64,000 nucleotides of DNA from Saonia flava (GCF_011927795.1 NZ_JAATJJ010000001.1:2605062-2669061); one strand, 5' to 3'; shown: positions 35,910 to 44,379, counted from the stretch's first letter. Notes: generated from the sequence alone by a model not told the origin. Made by a program: numbers and translations.

Positions 35910-36617
35910 TTACTCCAAAATATGTTTTTTGTAATAAGAATGGAGTTCTTTAGGATTAGCCCCCAATAGATTTTTTAAGTGAATCATCCCAAAATGAAAC
36001 TGTAATCTAAACGCTCCATTCTTTCTATACTTTCTGGCTGAGGTTATTACCTTTTCTGGTAGAACAATAAAATTTGTAACGCCGTACAGCCTTCCAATAA
36101 ATTCAGTGTCCTCATAAATAAGATAGGATTCGTTATATCCATTTAATTGATTAAAAATTGATTTTTTGACAAATAGGGATTGATCACCACCTCTACATAT
36201 CTTATGGTTTAACCTTGTAAGTGCAGCAAAGAATCTCAGGAACGGATTTTTAGTATCAAAACACATCCTAAAACAACCTGAATTATAACCGCTTTTAACT
36301 GCTTTTACTATAGATTCATCAAAATTTTTGGGAGGAAGTGTATCTGCATGTAAAAAATACAAAATGTCTCCTTTGGCATTTTTTGCACCAAGGTTCATTT
36401 GTATGGGCCTTCCTTTTTCTGAATGTAAAATGTTAACCGCATGGGTATTGGAAATAGTTACCGTTTTGTCCTTACTACCACCATCAACAACCAATATTTC
36501 CTTAATATTTTTAGGGGAGCTATTGTTTTTAATGTAAGATAACAGTTTGCCAATATTTTCCTCTTCGTTAAGAACAGGAATAATAATGCTTATGTTTACT
36601 GGGTTACTTTTTTTCAT
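35910..36617 (-). CDS. TIGR04283-type GT2 glycosyltransferase (arsenosugar-associated)
   Basis: GT2 enzyme of 235 residues with no membrane helix. It begins NISIIIPVLNEEENIGKLL, contains VVDGGSKDKT, the DxD-like FLHADTLPP, and RGGDQSLFVKK, the hallmarks of the family annotated as arsenosugar biosynthesis glycosyltransferase. It is last in the ArsM operon and overlaps the DUF547 gene by 14 bp. The proposed role is adding the aglycone or sugar unit to the arsenical ribose; the exact reaction is not known to me. Confidence 0.82.
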   Translation of the reverse strand: MKKSNPVNISIIIPVLNEEENIGKLLSYIKNNSSPKNIKEILVVDGGSKDKTVTISNTHAVNILHSEKGRPIQMNLGAKNAKGDILYFLHADTLPPKNFDESIVKAVKSGYNSGCFRMCFDTKNPFLRFFAALTRLNHKICRGGDQSLFVKKSIFNQLNGYNESYLIYEDTEFIGRLYGVTNFIVLPEKVITSARKYRKNGAFRLQFHFGMIHLKNLLGANPKELHSYYKKHILE

Positions 36618-37311
36618 TCAGACTCCAATTGTAGTCAAGGTATTCTATGGAAATGTTTTCTGGTAATTGTACACCAGAAGCACTTTCAATATAGTTAATT
36701 AGGTTTCCGCTTTTAGTGAAATCTTTATAATACCATTTAAAAATTTTGGACAACTGCATTTTTTCTGAAGTTATAGTATTCTTGGTGGAATCATTTAAAA
36801 AACTTGCTGTTGCCTGTTGTAATTGAGCTTCTATTTTAGTTGGAATATAGGCTTCATTAAGAAGTTTGGGACAAGAGTACGATGCGCAATTAATGGCAAA
36901 ATGGATTCTTGGTTCATCCATTTTTCGAAGGATTTTATGCTCAATGTCACCCAAAGACCATTGTTTGTCTCCAATCCAAACCCATTTTTTACTCCAAGGT
37001 TTTTTAATATCCTTTATACTTTTTAGGGGGTAATTATCAAGAATCAGTTTTACGGTCGCTGCATTATATATATTTATGTAGTAGGCCAGTTTTTCATTTT
37101 TGCCCCAGTCTTTCTTGGGATTGTTGGTCGCCATTCCATCCAGATAGTCGTTTAGTAAATCCATATTATTTTTGAACTTTTTATAGTCCACATCACCATT
37201 TTTTGATACATGCTTTTGGAGAAGACTATCCCATTTAGGATAACTAATTTCTTGGGAATAAAGGTTCCCGAGAAAAAACAAAAATGTTGAAAAAATAATT
37301 GATTTTACCAT
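36604..37311 (-). CDS. DUF547 protein, exported
   Basis: Protein of 235 residues with a signal peptide (IIFSTFLFFLGNLYSQ). The DUF547 core is clear: NEKLAYYINIYNAATVKLIL, RIHFAINCASYSCPKLLNEAY, then a C-terminal YYKDFTKSG region. The conserved Cys of NCASYSCP is compatible with a transglutaminase-like peptidase fold, but no activity is established. It lies between arsM (10 bp) and the TIGR04283 gene (overlap), as in other arsenosugar-type loci. Confidence 0.85.
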   Translation of the reverse strand: MVKSIIFSTFLFFLGNLYSQEISYPKWDSLLQKHVSKNGDVDYKKFKNNMDLLNDYLDGMATNNPKKDWGKNEKLAYYINIYNAATVKLILDNYPLKSIKDIKKPWSKKWVWIGDKQWSLGDIEHKILRKMDEPRIHFAINCASYSCPKLLNEAYIPTKIEAQLQQATASFLNDSTKNTITSEKMQLSKIFKWYYKDFTKSGNLINYIESASGVQLPENISIEYLDYNWSLNEKK

Positions 37312-37321
37312 AGATCAAACC

Positions 37322-38287
37322 TTAACAGCATCCTCCGCCATTATAGTGCCAAGTGCTTTCGCTTATATGTATTTGGTCATTTACCTTTGCCAAAGCAGTG
37401 GCGGTTTTATCGCAAACTGCCAAAGGCTGGTTTTGCAGTAAAACATGACCGTTACCATCATCTAGATATTCTTCGTCCCCATAATAAATGGCAGTTTTTC
37501 CTGTAAACATACAAGGACCATCTTCTGGCATTGGGTCTTTTATCGCTGCAATTTCAATAGATTCAATATACACCAATTCATCTGTGGGATAATGGTTGGG
37601 GGATAGTACCCGGTAGGATTTTCTTGCTCTAATCTCAATGGTTCCAAAACCCGCATCAGTCAATACTTTTACATAGTCTTTCAATGGAATGCTTCCACTT
37701 AAACATAATGCGCGTAACCTATCATCATTTCTAAGGTCATCGTTCATAGGTTGTTCACATATGGGGTCGCTCATTACAAGCCTTCCATGTGGTTTAAGTA
37801 CGCGGTACATTTCTGATACCGCTTTTTTTAGGTCTTCCATTTTAAAGATATTGAAAAGGCAATTCTGTGCCGCTACATCGATACTTTCATCATCAATGGG
37901 AAGATTAAGAGCATCACCTTTTACAAGGTTTACAAAGTCACTTTTAAACCACTCATTTTCTTCCTCGGCTACCTTAAAGTTCTTTCTGGACGCTTCCAGC
38001 ATTTCATTCACCATGTCTACACCGGTAACACCACCTTTTTGTCTGGAGAAATAGGAAAATTGCAATAGCTCCATACCACCTCCAACACCCACATATAAAA
38101 CTTTTGGGTCGTTGATTAAATCTTGCGCCGATACAGTACTGCCACAACCATAATTCATCTCTTGCATTATTTTGGGAATGGAAAGCCCAGGAAATTGCCA
38201 TATGGGATTTGTAGTACAGCATAGGCCAACATCAGGTGTTATGGCAGCTTCTTTATATAATTCCGCCGTAGCATCTAGGTAACTCAT
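37322..38287 (-). CDS. arsM: Arsenite methyltransferase, arsenosugar type
   Basis: SAM-dependent methyltransferase of 321 residues that methylates trivalent arsenic. The SAM loop is VLYVGVGGGMELLQF, followed by GVDMVNEML and GDALNLPIDDESIDVAAQNCLFN. Cysteines near Cys48 (NYGCGST), in AAQNCLFN and in RALCLSG match the three arsenic ligands of ArsM proteins. Two further Cys pairs are notable: CC at 23-24 and a C-terminal GGGCC. The gene overlaps the nucleoside phosphorylase gene by 4 bp. The usual partner, the radical-SAM enzyme ArsS, is not in the window. Confidence 0.9.
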   Translation of the reverse strand: MSYLDATAELYKEAAITPDVGLCCTTNPIWQFPGLSIPKIMQEMNYGCGSTVSAQDLINDPKVLYVGVGGGMELLQFSYFSRQKGGVTGVDMVNEMLEASRKNFKVAEEENEWFKSDFVNLVKGDALNLPIDDESIDVAAQNCLFNIFKMEDLKKAVSEMYRVLKPHGRLVMSDPICEQPMNDDLRNDDRLRALCLSGSIPLKDYVKVLTDAGFGTIEIRARKSYRVLSPNHYPTDELVYIESIEIAAIKDPMPEDGPCMFTGKTAIYYGDEEYLDDGNGHVLLQNQPLAVCDKTATALAKVNDQIHISESTWHYNGGGCC

Positions 38288-39099
38288 AAAACTTTTATTA
38301 ATTCTTTAAATAACTTGATCATTTTGGGTTCTGTCTTTCCTGCAATTTCTATAATTTCCTGAATGTCAACCTGCTGTAAATTATCTGGATTGCATTCATC
38401 AGTCAAAACAGAAACCGCGATAATGGGTAGTCGTAAATGATTGGCGACAATTACTTCTGGCACTGTACTCATTCCTACAGCATCTGCCCCCAGTATTTTT
38501 AACATACGATACTCTGCCTTGGTTTCCAGTTGAGGTCCAACCACAGAAGCATAAACCCCTGACTTTAACGAAATGTTTTCTTTTTGAGCTATAGTTTTTA
38601 GTTTTTTGCACATTTCCATATCATACGGTTCGCTCATATCCACAAAACGGTCACCAAATTCCCCAACATTTTTGAACGCCAAGGGAGAGTTTCCTTGAAG
38701 ATTAATATGGTCTTCCAGAAGCATCATATCTCCTTTCTTATAATTTAGGTTGATAGCGCCAGCAGCATTGGAAATAAATAGGCTTTTTATGCCCAATTGG
38801 TGCATTACCCTAATGGGGTAGGTTACATCCATTAGGCTATACCCTTCATATAGATGAAACCGTCCTTCCATAACCACTACTTTCTTTCCTTCCAACTCAC
38901 CAAAAATTAATTTTCCAGAATGGAATTCAACGGTTGCCAAGGGAAATGAGGGAATATTGTGGTAATGGGCCACTATTGGATTCTTAATCTCCTCTACCAA
39001 TTTTCCCAACCCCGTGCCAAGGACAACTCCAACCTCTGGAGAATCAAACCCTTTACTTATTAAATAATCAACAGATTTTTGTAATTGTTTCTTTGTCAT
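38284..39099 (-). CDS. Purine nucleoside phosphorylase
   Basis: Trimeric-type PNP of 271 residues that cleaves purine nucleosides with phosphate. Motifs: VVLGTGLGKL (phosphate loop), EGRFHLYEGY, SNAAGAIN, GPQLETKAEYR and GMSTVPEV. It is locked between the TIGR04282 gene and arsM by 4-bp overlaps at both ends. In that setting a plausible substrate is the 5'-deoxy-5'-dimethylarsinoyl-adenosine made by ArsS, with loss of adenine. This is an inference from the context; ordinary purine salvage is the alternative. Confidence 0.93.
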   Translation of the reverse strand: MTKKQLQKSVDYLISKGFDSPEVGVVLGTGLGKLVEEIKNPIVAHYHNIPSFPLATVEFHSGKLIFGELEGKKVVVMEGRFHLYEGYSLMDVTYPIRVMHQLGIKSLFISNAAGAINLNYKKGDMMLLEDHINLQGNSPLAFKNVGEFGDRFVDMSEPYDMEMCKKLKTIAQKENISLKSGVYASVVGPQLETKAEYRMLKILGADAVGMSTVPEVIVANHLRLPIIAVSVLTDECNPDNLQQVDIQEIIEIAGKTEPKMIKLFKELIKVL

Positions 39100-39773
39100 A
39101 GTTTTAAATCTTTTAAAAAAGGCTGAAAAGCCTCTATGTCTTTAATGTCTTCGTATATATCTACATCATTTTTAGCGGACATTAATTTTACAGTTTCATT
39201 TTTTAAATTTTCTAACGTGTTTTCCAATACAGTATTTGTGCCCCAATTTTTGTTTTCAAAAATTTCTTTTTTCCATTTTTTCATTCCCAATAAATAGTAT
39301 CCTCCGTCAATGGCTGGTCCAAGAACAAAATCGTTTTGGTCCAAGGCAGAAAAGGCCATTTCCAAATCTTGTAGGGTCAAATCATACATGTCACTCCCTA
39401 TGATACATATTTTATCGAATCCATCCGCAAACCCATCATAAAAAGCTTTGCTCATTCGCTCCCCCAAATCCCCTCCTTGCTGTAGTTTTTTATCAAAAAT
39501 GTGCGCATCCCAAACATCTTTCTCCCATATCTCTTCGGAGTAATGAACTTGCTTATTAACTGGTAAGTTACGCGTAAGATTGGCAGTGTGCTGTAAAAGA
39601 AACTTATAAATATCCAAAGCCTTTTTGTTGCCCACGGTGGCTGCCAATCGCGTTTTACATTTACCCAGTTGGGGATTGCGGGTAAAGATAATTAATAGAT
39701 TTTTTGAGTCTGCCAAACTAAAATGAATGGTTAACTCGTCACGCTCTTCCCCCATTTTTTGCAGGATGCCCAT
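39096..39773 (-). CDS. TIGR04282-type arsenosugar-associated transferase
   Basis: GT-A-like protein of 225 residues from the ATG at 39773. A longer reading would start with TTG inside a -7 box and is rejected. LLIIFTRNPQLGKCKTRLAATVG is the nucleotide-binding start of this family, IIGSDMYDLT and LGPAIDGGYYLLGMKKW follow. The family is annotated as arsenosugar biosynthesis glycosyltransferase because of its co-occurrence with arsM and TIGR04283 genes; a nucleotidyltransferase activity is an alternative. It is first gene of the five-gene operon. Confidence 0.82.
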   Translation of the reverse strand: MGILQKMGEERDELTIHFSLADSKNLLIIFTRNPQLGKCKTRLAATVGNKKALDIYKFLLQHTANLTRNLPVNKQVHYSEEIWEKDVWDAHIFDKKLQQGGDLGERMSKAFYDGFADGFDKICIIGSDMYDLTLQDLEMAFSALDQNDFVLGPAIDGGYYLLGMKKWKKEIFENKNWGTNTVLENTLENLKNETVKLMSAKNDVDIYEDIKDIEAFQPFLKDLKL

Positions 39774-39789
39774 TTTAAAATTAAGTTTG
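39758..39789 (+). promoter_or_regulatory. Full Bacteroidota promoter ahead of the GH32 gene
   Basis: TTTG (39758-39761), 20-bp spacer, TAAGTTTG (39782-39789): both boxes match the TTTG / TAnnTTTG consensus at ideal spacing. Transcription would start near 39796, about 66 bases before the GH32 ATG. The left box is inside the coding start of the opposite gene. Confidence 0.7.
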
Positions 39790-39803
39790 TAAATTAAGGA
39801 ATT

Positions 39804-39811
39804 CAAAGATA
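39804..39811 (-). promoter_or_regulatory. -7 box of the arsM operon
   Basis: On the minus strand TATCTTTG fits TAnnTTTG exactly, 31 bp ahead of the ATG at 39773. No TTTG lies at the right distance upstream. It overlaps in space with the divergent GH32 promoter, with predicted start points almost coincident near 39796-39797. Confidence 0.5.
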
Positions 39812-39861
39812 CTTCTTAACATCAAACGTTATAGAAGATTTTTTAAAATGATAAAAATATA

Positions 39862-41415
39862 ATGAAGCAGTTTTTGAGAAATTTTGCCATATTATTGCTG
39901 TGTATAATTTGTTTTTCTTGCAAAGAAGAAAAGCAGCAGGGAGCTAACGAAAAAATGACGAAGAATTATCAAGAGGATTATAGACCACAATTTCACTTTT
40001 CACCAGAGGAAAAATGGATGAACGATCCCAATGGGCTAGTATACCATGAAGGGGTGTACCATCTTTTTTATCAATATTATCCAAATGATATTGTGTGGGG
40101 GCCAATGCATTGGGGCCATGCTGTAAGCGAGGACATGATTCATTGGGAGCACAAACCCATTGCCTTGTTTCCAGATGAACATGGACTTATTTTTTCTGGA
40201 AGCGCCGTTGTGGATGTTGTCAATTCTTCTGGGCTGGGAACCATAGAAAACCCGCCTTTGGTGGCTATTTTCACCTATCATTTAATGGAAGCTGAAGAAG
40301 CTAGTAGAAACGATTATCAAACCCAAGGTATTGCCTATAGCTTGGATAACGGAGATACTTGGACAAAATATAAAGGAAACCCTGTTATAAAAAATGATGG
40401 AATAAAAGATTTTAGGGACCCTAAAGTTTTTTGGAATAATATTACTGAGGAATGGACCATGCTTTTGGTAGCCGGCGACCATTTGCAGATATGGTCATCC
40501 GAAAATTTGATTGATTGGAAAAAGGAAAGCGAATTTGGAAAAAATCAAGGAGCTCATGGTGGCGTTTGGGAATGCCCCGATATCTTTCCTTTGAAAGTTG
40601 AAGGAACCGAACAGGAAAAGTGGGTGTTATTAATTAGTATAAATCCCGGTGCTCCCAATGGAGGGAGCGGTACTCAATATTTTATTGGTGATTTTGATGG
40701 AACCACTTTTACTTCTGAACAAAAAGAACATAGATGGATAGATTGGGGAACCGATAATTATGCGGGTGTAACCTATAATAATGTGCCCAATAATGATAGA
40801 ATTTTTATTGGTTGGATGAGTAATTGGGACTATGCCCAGGACATACCTACAGAAAGGTGGAGAAGTTCCATGACAGTTCCTAGAAAATTATCCCTGAAGA
40901 AAATAGGAGAGGCCTATGAGCTTGTAAATTATCCCTTGGAAAGTTTTGATGGTAGTGTTGAAAAGGGAACAAGTCAAGATTTTGATTTGGACATAGGGAA
41001 AGAAAAACAATTTTCTTTTGAAAATTTTAATCAATCTGAGGTGAAATTTACAACATCTGCCAAGAGTTTTAACCTGATTTTCAAGAATGAAAAGAATGAA
41101 GAGTTAGTGTTGTTAATGGACAATCAAAATCAACTTTTCTCAATAGATCGGAGCAAGTCTGGAAAAATAGATTTTAAAGAATCTTTTGGTAAAACCCAAA
41201 ATATGCCCATTCCCAATTTGCCTAAAGAAGCGTATGAAGTACGAATTCTAATGGATTGGTCTTCTATTGAAGTTTTTATCAATAAGGGGCAGTATGTAAT
41301 GACGGCGCAGATATTTCCAAATGAAGATTATACTAATTTAATAATTGAGAATACTTCTGAAGATTCTGGAACGTTTAAGGATTTTGAGATTAATAAAGTG
41401 AAGTCTATTTGGTAG
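39862..41415 (+). CDS. GH32 fructan hydrolase (levanase/invertase-like) lipoprotein
   Basis: Exported enzyme of 517 residues that hydrolyses beta-fructosidic bonds. The lipoprotein signal ends IICFSC (Cys20). The nucleophile Asp55 is in WMNDPNG, the stabilising Asp in FRDPKVFW and the acid/base Glu in WECPDIFPL. A C-terminal beta-sandwich (about 370-517, including MDWSSIEVFIN) is typical of GH32. It is under a strong predicted promoter, and its 3' end overlaps the convergent ADP-ribosylglycohydrolase gene by 11 bp. Whether levan, inulin or sucrose is the substrate is not visible. Confidence 0.94.
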   Translation: MKQFLRNFAILLLCIICFSCKEEKQQGANEKMTKNYQEDYRPQFHFSPEEKWMNDPNGLVYHEGVYHLFYQYYPNDIVWGPMHWGHAVSEDMIHWEHKPIALFPDEHGLIFSGSAVVDVVNSSGLGTIENPPLVAIFTYHLMEAEEASRNDYQTQGIAYSLDNGDTWTKYKGNPVIKNDGIKDFRDPKVFWNNITEEWTMLLVAGDHLQIWSSENLIDWKKESEFGKNQGAHGGVWECPDIFPLKVEGTEQEKWVLLISINPGAPNGGSGTQYFIGDFDGTTFTSEQKEHRWIDWGTDNYAGVTYNNVPNNDRIFIGWMSNWDYAQDIPTERWRSSMTVPRKLSLKKIGEAYELVNYPLESFDGSVEKGTSQDFDLDIGKEKQFSFENFNQSEVKFTTSAKSFNLIFKNEKNEELVLLMDNQNQLFSIDRSKSGKIDFKESFGKTQNMPIPNLPKEAYEVRILMDWSSIEVFINKGQYVMTAQIFPNEDYTNLIIENTSEDSGTFKDFEINKVKSIW

Positions 41416-42682
41416 AAGCAATTATTTCTTCTGCCATGGCTTCCAAATCTATTCCCATTACCTCTTTGTTTACCTGTAATACCTGTTCTTTAAGGTCTTT
41501 GGGTAATTGGGAATAGCCATTCCTAGCTCCCAATATCATCCCTGCCACAGCGGCAACTGTATCATTGTCCCGACCATAATTAACAATGAACTGAAGGGTC
41601 TTTACAAAATCACCCTCCCCAAATTTAAGTCCTGTAAAAAGGATTTGCCATATTTCCCCGGCATGGAACGGAATAGCTTTTTGGTCTGCTTCCAAAGCGT
41701 CATATACATAATTTTGTTGTCGCCAATAAAATTTACTACCCGGAAAGCCTTTTGGGATTTGAATAGTGGAATTTGGATTTTCAATTAATTTTTGGGCGTC
41801 CAGGACGGCATTTTCACCTTTTGTTGCCAAATCCAGTGAAATGCGTCCAACCAAGCGACTGTCTTGGTAGTTGTGGGGATCCACAAAAACTGAGGTATTT
41901 AGAATGGAATCCATATCCTTTGTTTGCATGGCTGTATTCGTCATGGCCGCCACCAAGCTTGAAATATCTTTGGCATAACCGATATCAAAAAGAGAGTGGT
42001 TGTAAGCCTTTTTGTAGGCTTCAGTTGGATTTTTGGTCGTTAAACCAAACATTGGGCTGTACAGCATACCGGCACATGACATTTCTCCACCATAAAAGCG
42101 GTTCATGGACTGTAAATATTCAGTACTTCCTTTTTTGTATCCTAAGGCTACTCTAGCCCACTCCTTTACCCAGTCTATTTTTTCTATTTGGTGGTCCAAT
42201 GCATCAGTATTGGTCAGGTTTTCTTTTGCCACCAAATCTTTTGTAAGAGATTGATAGTAATCAATTATAAAATCGGCAAAATGTTCTGGACCGGTTTCTT
42301 GGCCATAGGATGAGAAATATTTGGTGGTCAATAGTTTCCAACGGGTGTCATCAGTTGTGGCTCCTGAAGAAAGATTATGATTCCAGGTTCCCTCTGGGGA
42401 TTGCGGGCGTACCGCAGGAGTAAGTCCTGTGATATATCCATATTTTTTTTGAATGTCCTCTCTGTGCCACATCTCTGTGGAAGCTCCCATGGCATCACCA
42501 ATGGCAGAGCCAACCAATGCTCCCAAAACTTTGTCATAATACTCATCTTGTGAAAGTTTTGGTGCCTTAGTGCCATACTCACCTTTTGCTGGCTGGGGGA
42601 TATTAACCGTTGTAGCTTTTGATTCCTCTTTGCAGGAATGAAGTAGAAAAGAAATGAGAAACAACAGGAAATATTTATTCAT
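41405..42682 (-). CDS. ADP-ribosylglycohydrolase-family lipoprotein
   Basis: Protein of 425 residues with a lipoprotein signal (LLHSC, Cys17), so it acts outside the cytoplasm. The DraG/ARH metal motifs are present: GALVGSAIGDAMGA with a following TE (residues ~53-71), TDDTRWK, and GRDNDTVAAVAGMILGARNG near the C-terminus. The family removes ADP-ribose or acts on other N-glycosides. A periplasmic or surface ARH cannot be reversing cytoplasmic ADP-ribosylation, so a nucleoside-like external substrate is likely. It overlaps the upstream kinase gene by 4 bp. Confidence 0.88.
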   Translation of the reverse strand: MNKYFLLFLISFLLHSCKEESKATTVNIPQPAKGEYGTKAPKLSQDEYYDKVLGALVGSAIGDAMGASTEMWHREDIQKKYGYITGLTPAVRPQSPEGTWNHNLSSGATTDDTRWKLLTTKYFSSYGQETGPEHFADFIIDYYQSLTKDLVAKENLTNTDALDHQIEKIDWVKEWARVALGYKKGSTEYLQSMNRFYGGEMSCAGMLYSPMFGLTTKNPTEAYKKAYNHSLFDIGYAKDISSLVAAMTNTAMQTKDMDSILNTSVFVDPHNYQDSRLVGRISLDLATKGENAVLDAQKLIENPNSTIQIPKGFPGSKFYWRQQNYVYDALEADQKAIPFHAGEIWQILFTGLKFGEGDFVKTLQFIVNYGRDNDTVAAVAGMILGARNGYSQLPKDLKEQVLQVNKEVMGIDLEAMAEEIIASTK

Positions 42683-43653
42683 GGTAGAATTAATTTTTTA
42701 GCCATTTTTAAAAGCATTTCTTTTTCTTGAAGGGTTCTATTCAATGGCAGTTGAGCAAGACCAATAAGTCTTCGCATAATTTCTATTCCAGTAACTTGTT
42801 TAATTAGTTTGGAGTCCACTTTATGAGTATAATGTTGCAGAATAACATCAAGAAAATGATTTTCCATGGTTATCATAGTTAAATGAGCTGTCATTATCCC
42901 CAAATCAAATTCTGCAAAGCCAAGGAAGCTGAATTCTGGGTCAATAATATAGATGTTATCTCCTTCTGTCATCCAACTTCCAGGATAAAAATCTCCATGC
43001 AGAAGGGTGTTTCCTGTTGAAAGATATTTCTCTCCAATTTTCTTAATTTCTCTTTTTAAAGCAGCGTCTTTTTTATAGGGCAATGATAGTTCTTGCAGTC
43101 CATTTTGTACATCATTTAATTGAAAACCATTGTTCTCCATAAAGGGCAACACAAAAATATGTTGATGGTTTAATTGCCTAAGCCCCATATTTTTAGGAAA
43201 ATCTTTTGGGGTGCTTTTGGCATGGATAATATTTAAAAATTGGATTAGCTTTAGAAGAGTCTTAATTTTGATTTCCCTAGTTTCATAGGCGGAAGTCATA
43301 TCCTCACATGTGCCTAAGTCTTGCAGAATTAATATATGTTCGGATTCATTATAATCAATAATTTTTGGAATATGGCCAATTAAATTATCATCTTGAATAC
43401 TTTCATAGAATTGATGTTCAACATCAATGCGTTCTACAGGGGCTTCAATTTGTTTGTATTTTTCCACATAGGGACGAGACTGCTTAAGAATAAAAGAACG
43501 TTCATTGGTTTTTATCCTTAGAACCACGTTCATGTTCCCTTCACCTGGTTTTTCAACGGAAAGCACCTCTTCCTTCTCGGAATTTAAAAACCCGAGGTAA
43601 AAAAGATGATTTCTTAACTCTTCAAGTGGAGTATCAAGATTTATTAATATCAA
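42679..43653 (-). CDS. APH-type phosphotransferase (small-molecule kinase)
   Basis: Protein of 324 residues with the aminoglycoside phosphotransferase / methylthioribose-kinase fold. Conserved parts are GNMNVVLRIKT and FILKQSRP (ATP-binding Lys), the catalytic LLHGDFYPGSW and the metal loop YIIDPEFSFLGFAEFDLG. The start is a TTG at 43653; no ATG occurs before conserved sequence. The HGDFYPGSW/DPEF pattern is nearer to methylthioribose or sugar kinases than to drug-resistance enzymes. Coupled to the ARH gene by a 4-bp overlap, it may phosphorylate a sugar released by it. Confidence 0.8.
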   Translation of the reverse strand: MILINLDTPLEELRNHLFYLGFLNSEKEEVLSVEKPGEGNMNVVLRIKTNERSFILKQSRPYVEKYKQIEAPVERIDVEHQFYESIQDDNLIGHIPKIIDYNESEHILILQDLGTCEDMTSAYETREIKIKTLLKLIQFLNIIHAKSTPKDFPKNMGLRQLNHQHIFVLPFMENNGFQLNDVQNGLQELSLPYKKDAALKREIKKIGEKYLSTGNTLLHGDFYPGSWMTEGDNIYIIDPEFSFLGFAEFDLGIMTAHLTMITMENHFLDVILQHYTHKVDSKLIKQVTGIEIMRRLIGLAQLPLNRTLQEKEMLLKMAKKLILP

Positions 43654-43743
43654 CGCAATTCTTTTTAAGAAGCACTAATATAATAATCATTGTTTAATAA
43701 CTGCTTGGAAGTTTATGGGTAATATTAATATATAGGCCCAGTT

Positions 43744-43968
43744 CTAAAGGTCTTTTGGTAATCCATTTAACCTTTTTTCTATCTTTTTTTTCTTTACGGT
43801 AAGCCTTTTCATAATATCCATCAAATCCGCATCTTTGGTTTCCTTGTATATTTCGTTAATGGACAGAATTAATGCTTTTGCCTCTCTTGTAGCTGCAACC
43901 CTGTCACTGGTGGACATGTTTGACATTTTTCTATGTTCAAATTCTAGGGCTTTTTCTAGTAATTCCAT
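43744..43968 (-). CDS. Small charged helical protein, unknown
   Basis: From the ATG at 43968 it has 74 residues. It is highly charged and predicted helical throughout, with probable coiled-coil character (LEKALEFEHRKMSNMS; AATREAKALILSINEIY; KKKKIEKRLNGLP). No signal peptide or membrane segment. No family is recognised. It is a single gene between the kinase and the tRNA region. A longer reading of 87 residues is less likely because the added residues are not helical. Confidence 0.6.
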   Translation of the reverse strand: MELLEKALEFEHRKMSNMSTSDRVAATREAKALILSINEIYKETKDADLMDIMKRLTVKKKKIEKRLNGLPKDL

Positions 43969-44273
43969 TTTTGCTGTAAAATTAATTGTCAACCTCCTGT
44001 AAAACAAGAAAATATGATTGTCTAATATTATTAAGTTATAATACTTATCTATTTTAGACTACATCTTTCTTTAGTTTCAAGACGAAGTGTTATTGTATTT
44101 AAACTTGTTATTCTAATTAGTATTGTCCTTATCAAGGAAGAGTGCTTACATAAATTTATGTAGCAGTTATTCTTGCTGGTAATCAATACCTATAAATGTC
44201 TCTAATCCGACTAATGTATATAAATTAATCATTTTTTCATAAATAAGTGTAAAATATTTATTTATAAAACAAG
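43969..44273. other. Intergenic region before the tRNA-Phe terminator
   Basis: About 300 bp with no supported ORF. It contains a perfect 16-bp palindrome at 44147-44162 (TACATAAATTTATGTA), which could be a binding site, and otherwise only AT-rich sequence. Confidence 0.5.
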
Positions 44274-44303
44274 AAATCCCAATTCTACAAAGAACTGGGA
44301 TTT
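44274..44303 (-). terminator. Terminator downstream of tRNA-Phe
   Basis: AAATCCCAATTCT, loop ACAA, AGAACTGGGATTT: a 13-bp stem with one mismatch, beginning 4 bp after the mature 3' end of the tRNA and followed on the minus strand by a T-rich run. Confidence 0.75.
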
Positions 44304-44306
44304 TTG

Positions 44307-44379
44307 TGGTGCCTCCAGGAATCGAACCAGGGACACATGGATTTTCAGTCCATTGCTCTACCAACTGAGCTAAGGCACC
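44307..44379 (-). tRNA. tRNA-Phe (GAA)
   Basis: On the minus strand a 73-base cloverleaf: acceptor GGTGCCT pairs with GGGCACC-type bases at the 3' end (AGGCACC), D-arm AGCTCAGTTGGTAGAGC, anticodon loop CTGAAAA with anticodon GAA, and T-arm GGTTCGATTCC. The discriminator base is A (44307). The CCA end is not encoded (the next bases are CA after the discriminator). Confidence 0.97.

Noticed and set aside
44167-44364. 65-residue minus-strand ORF
   Set aside because: It runs through tRNA-Phe and its terminator; it is a shadow of the tRNA, not a gene.
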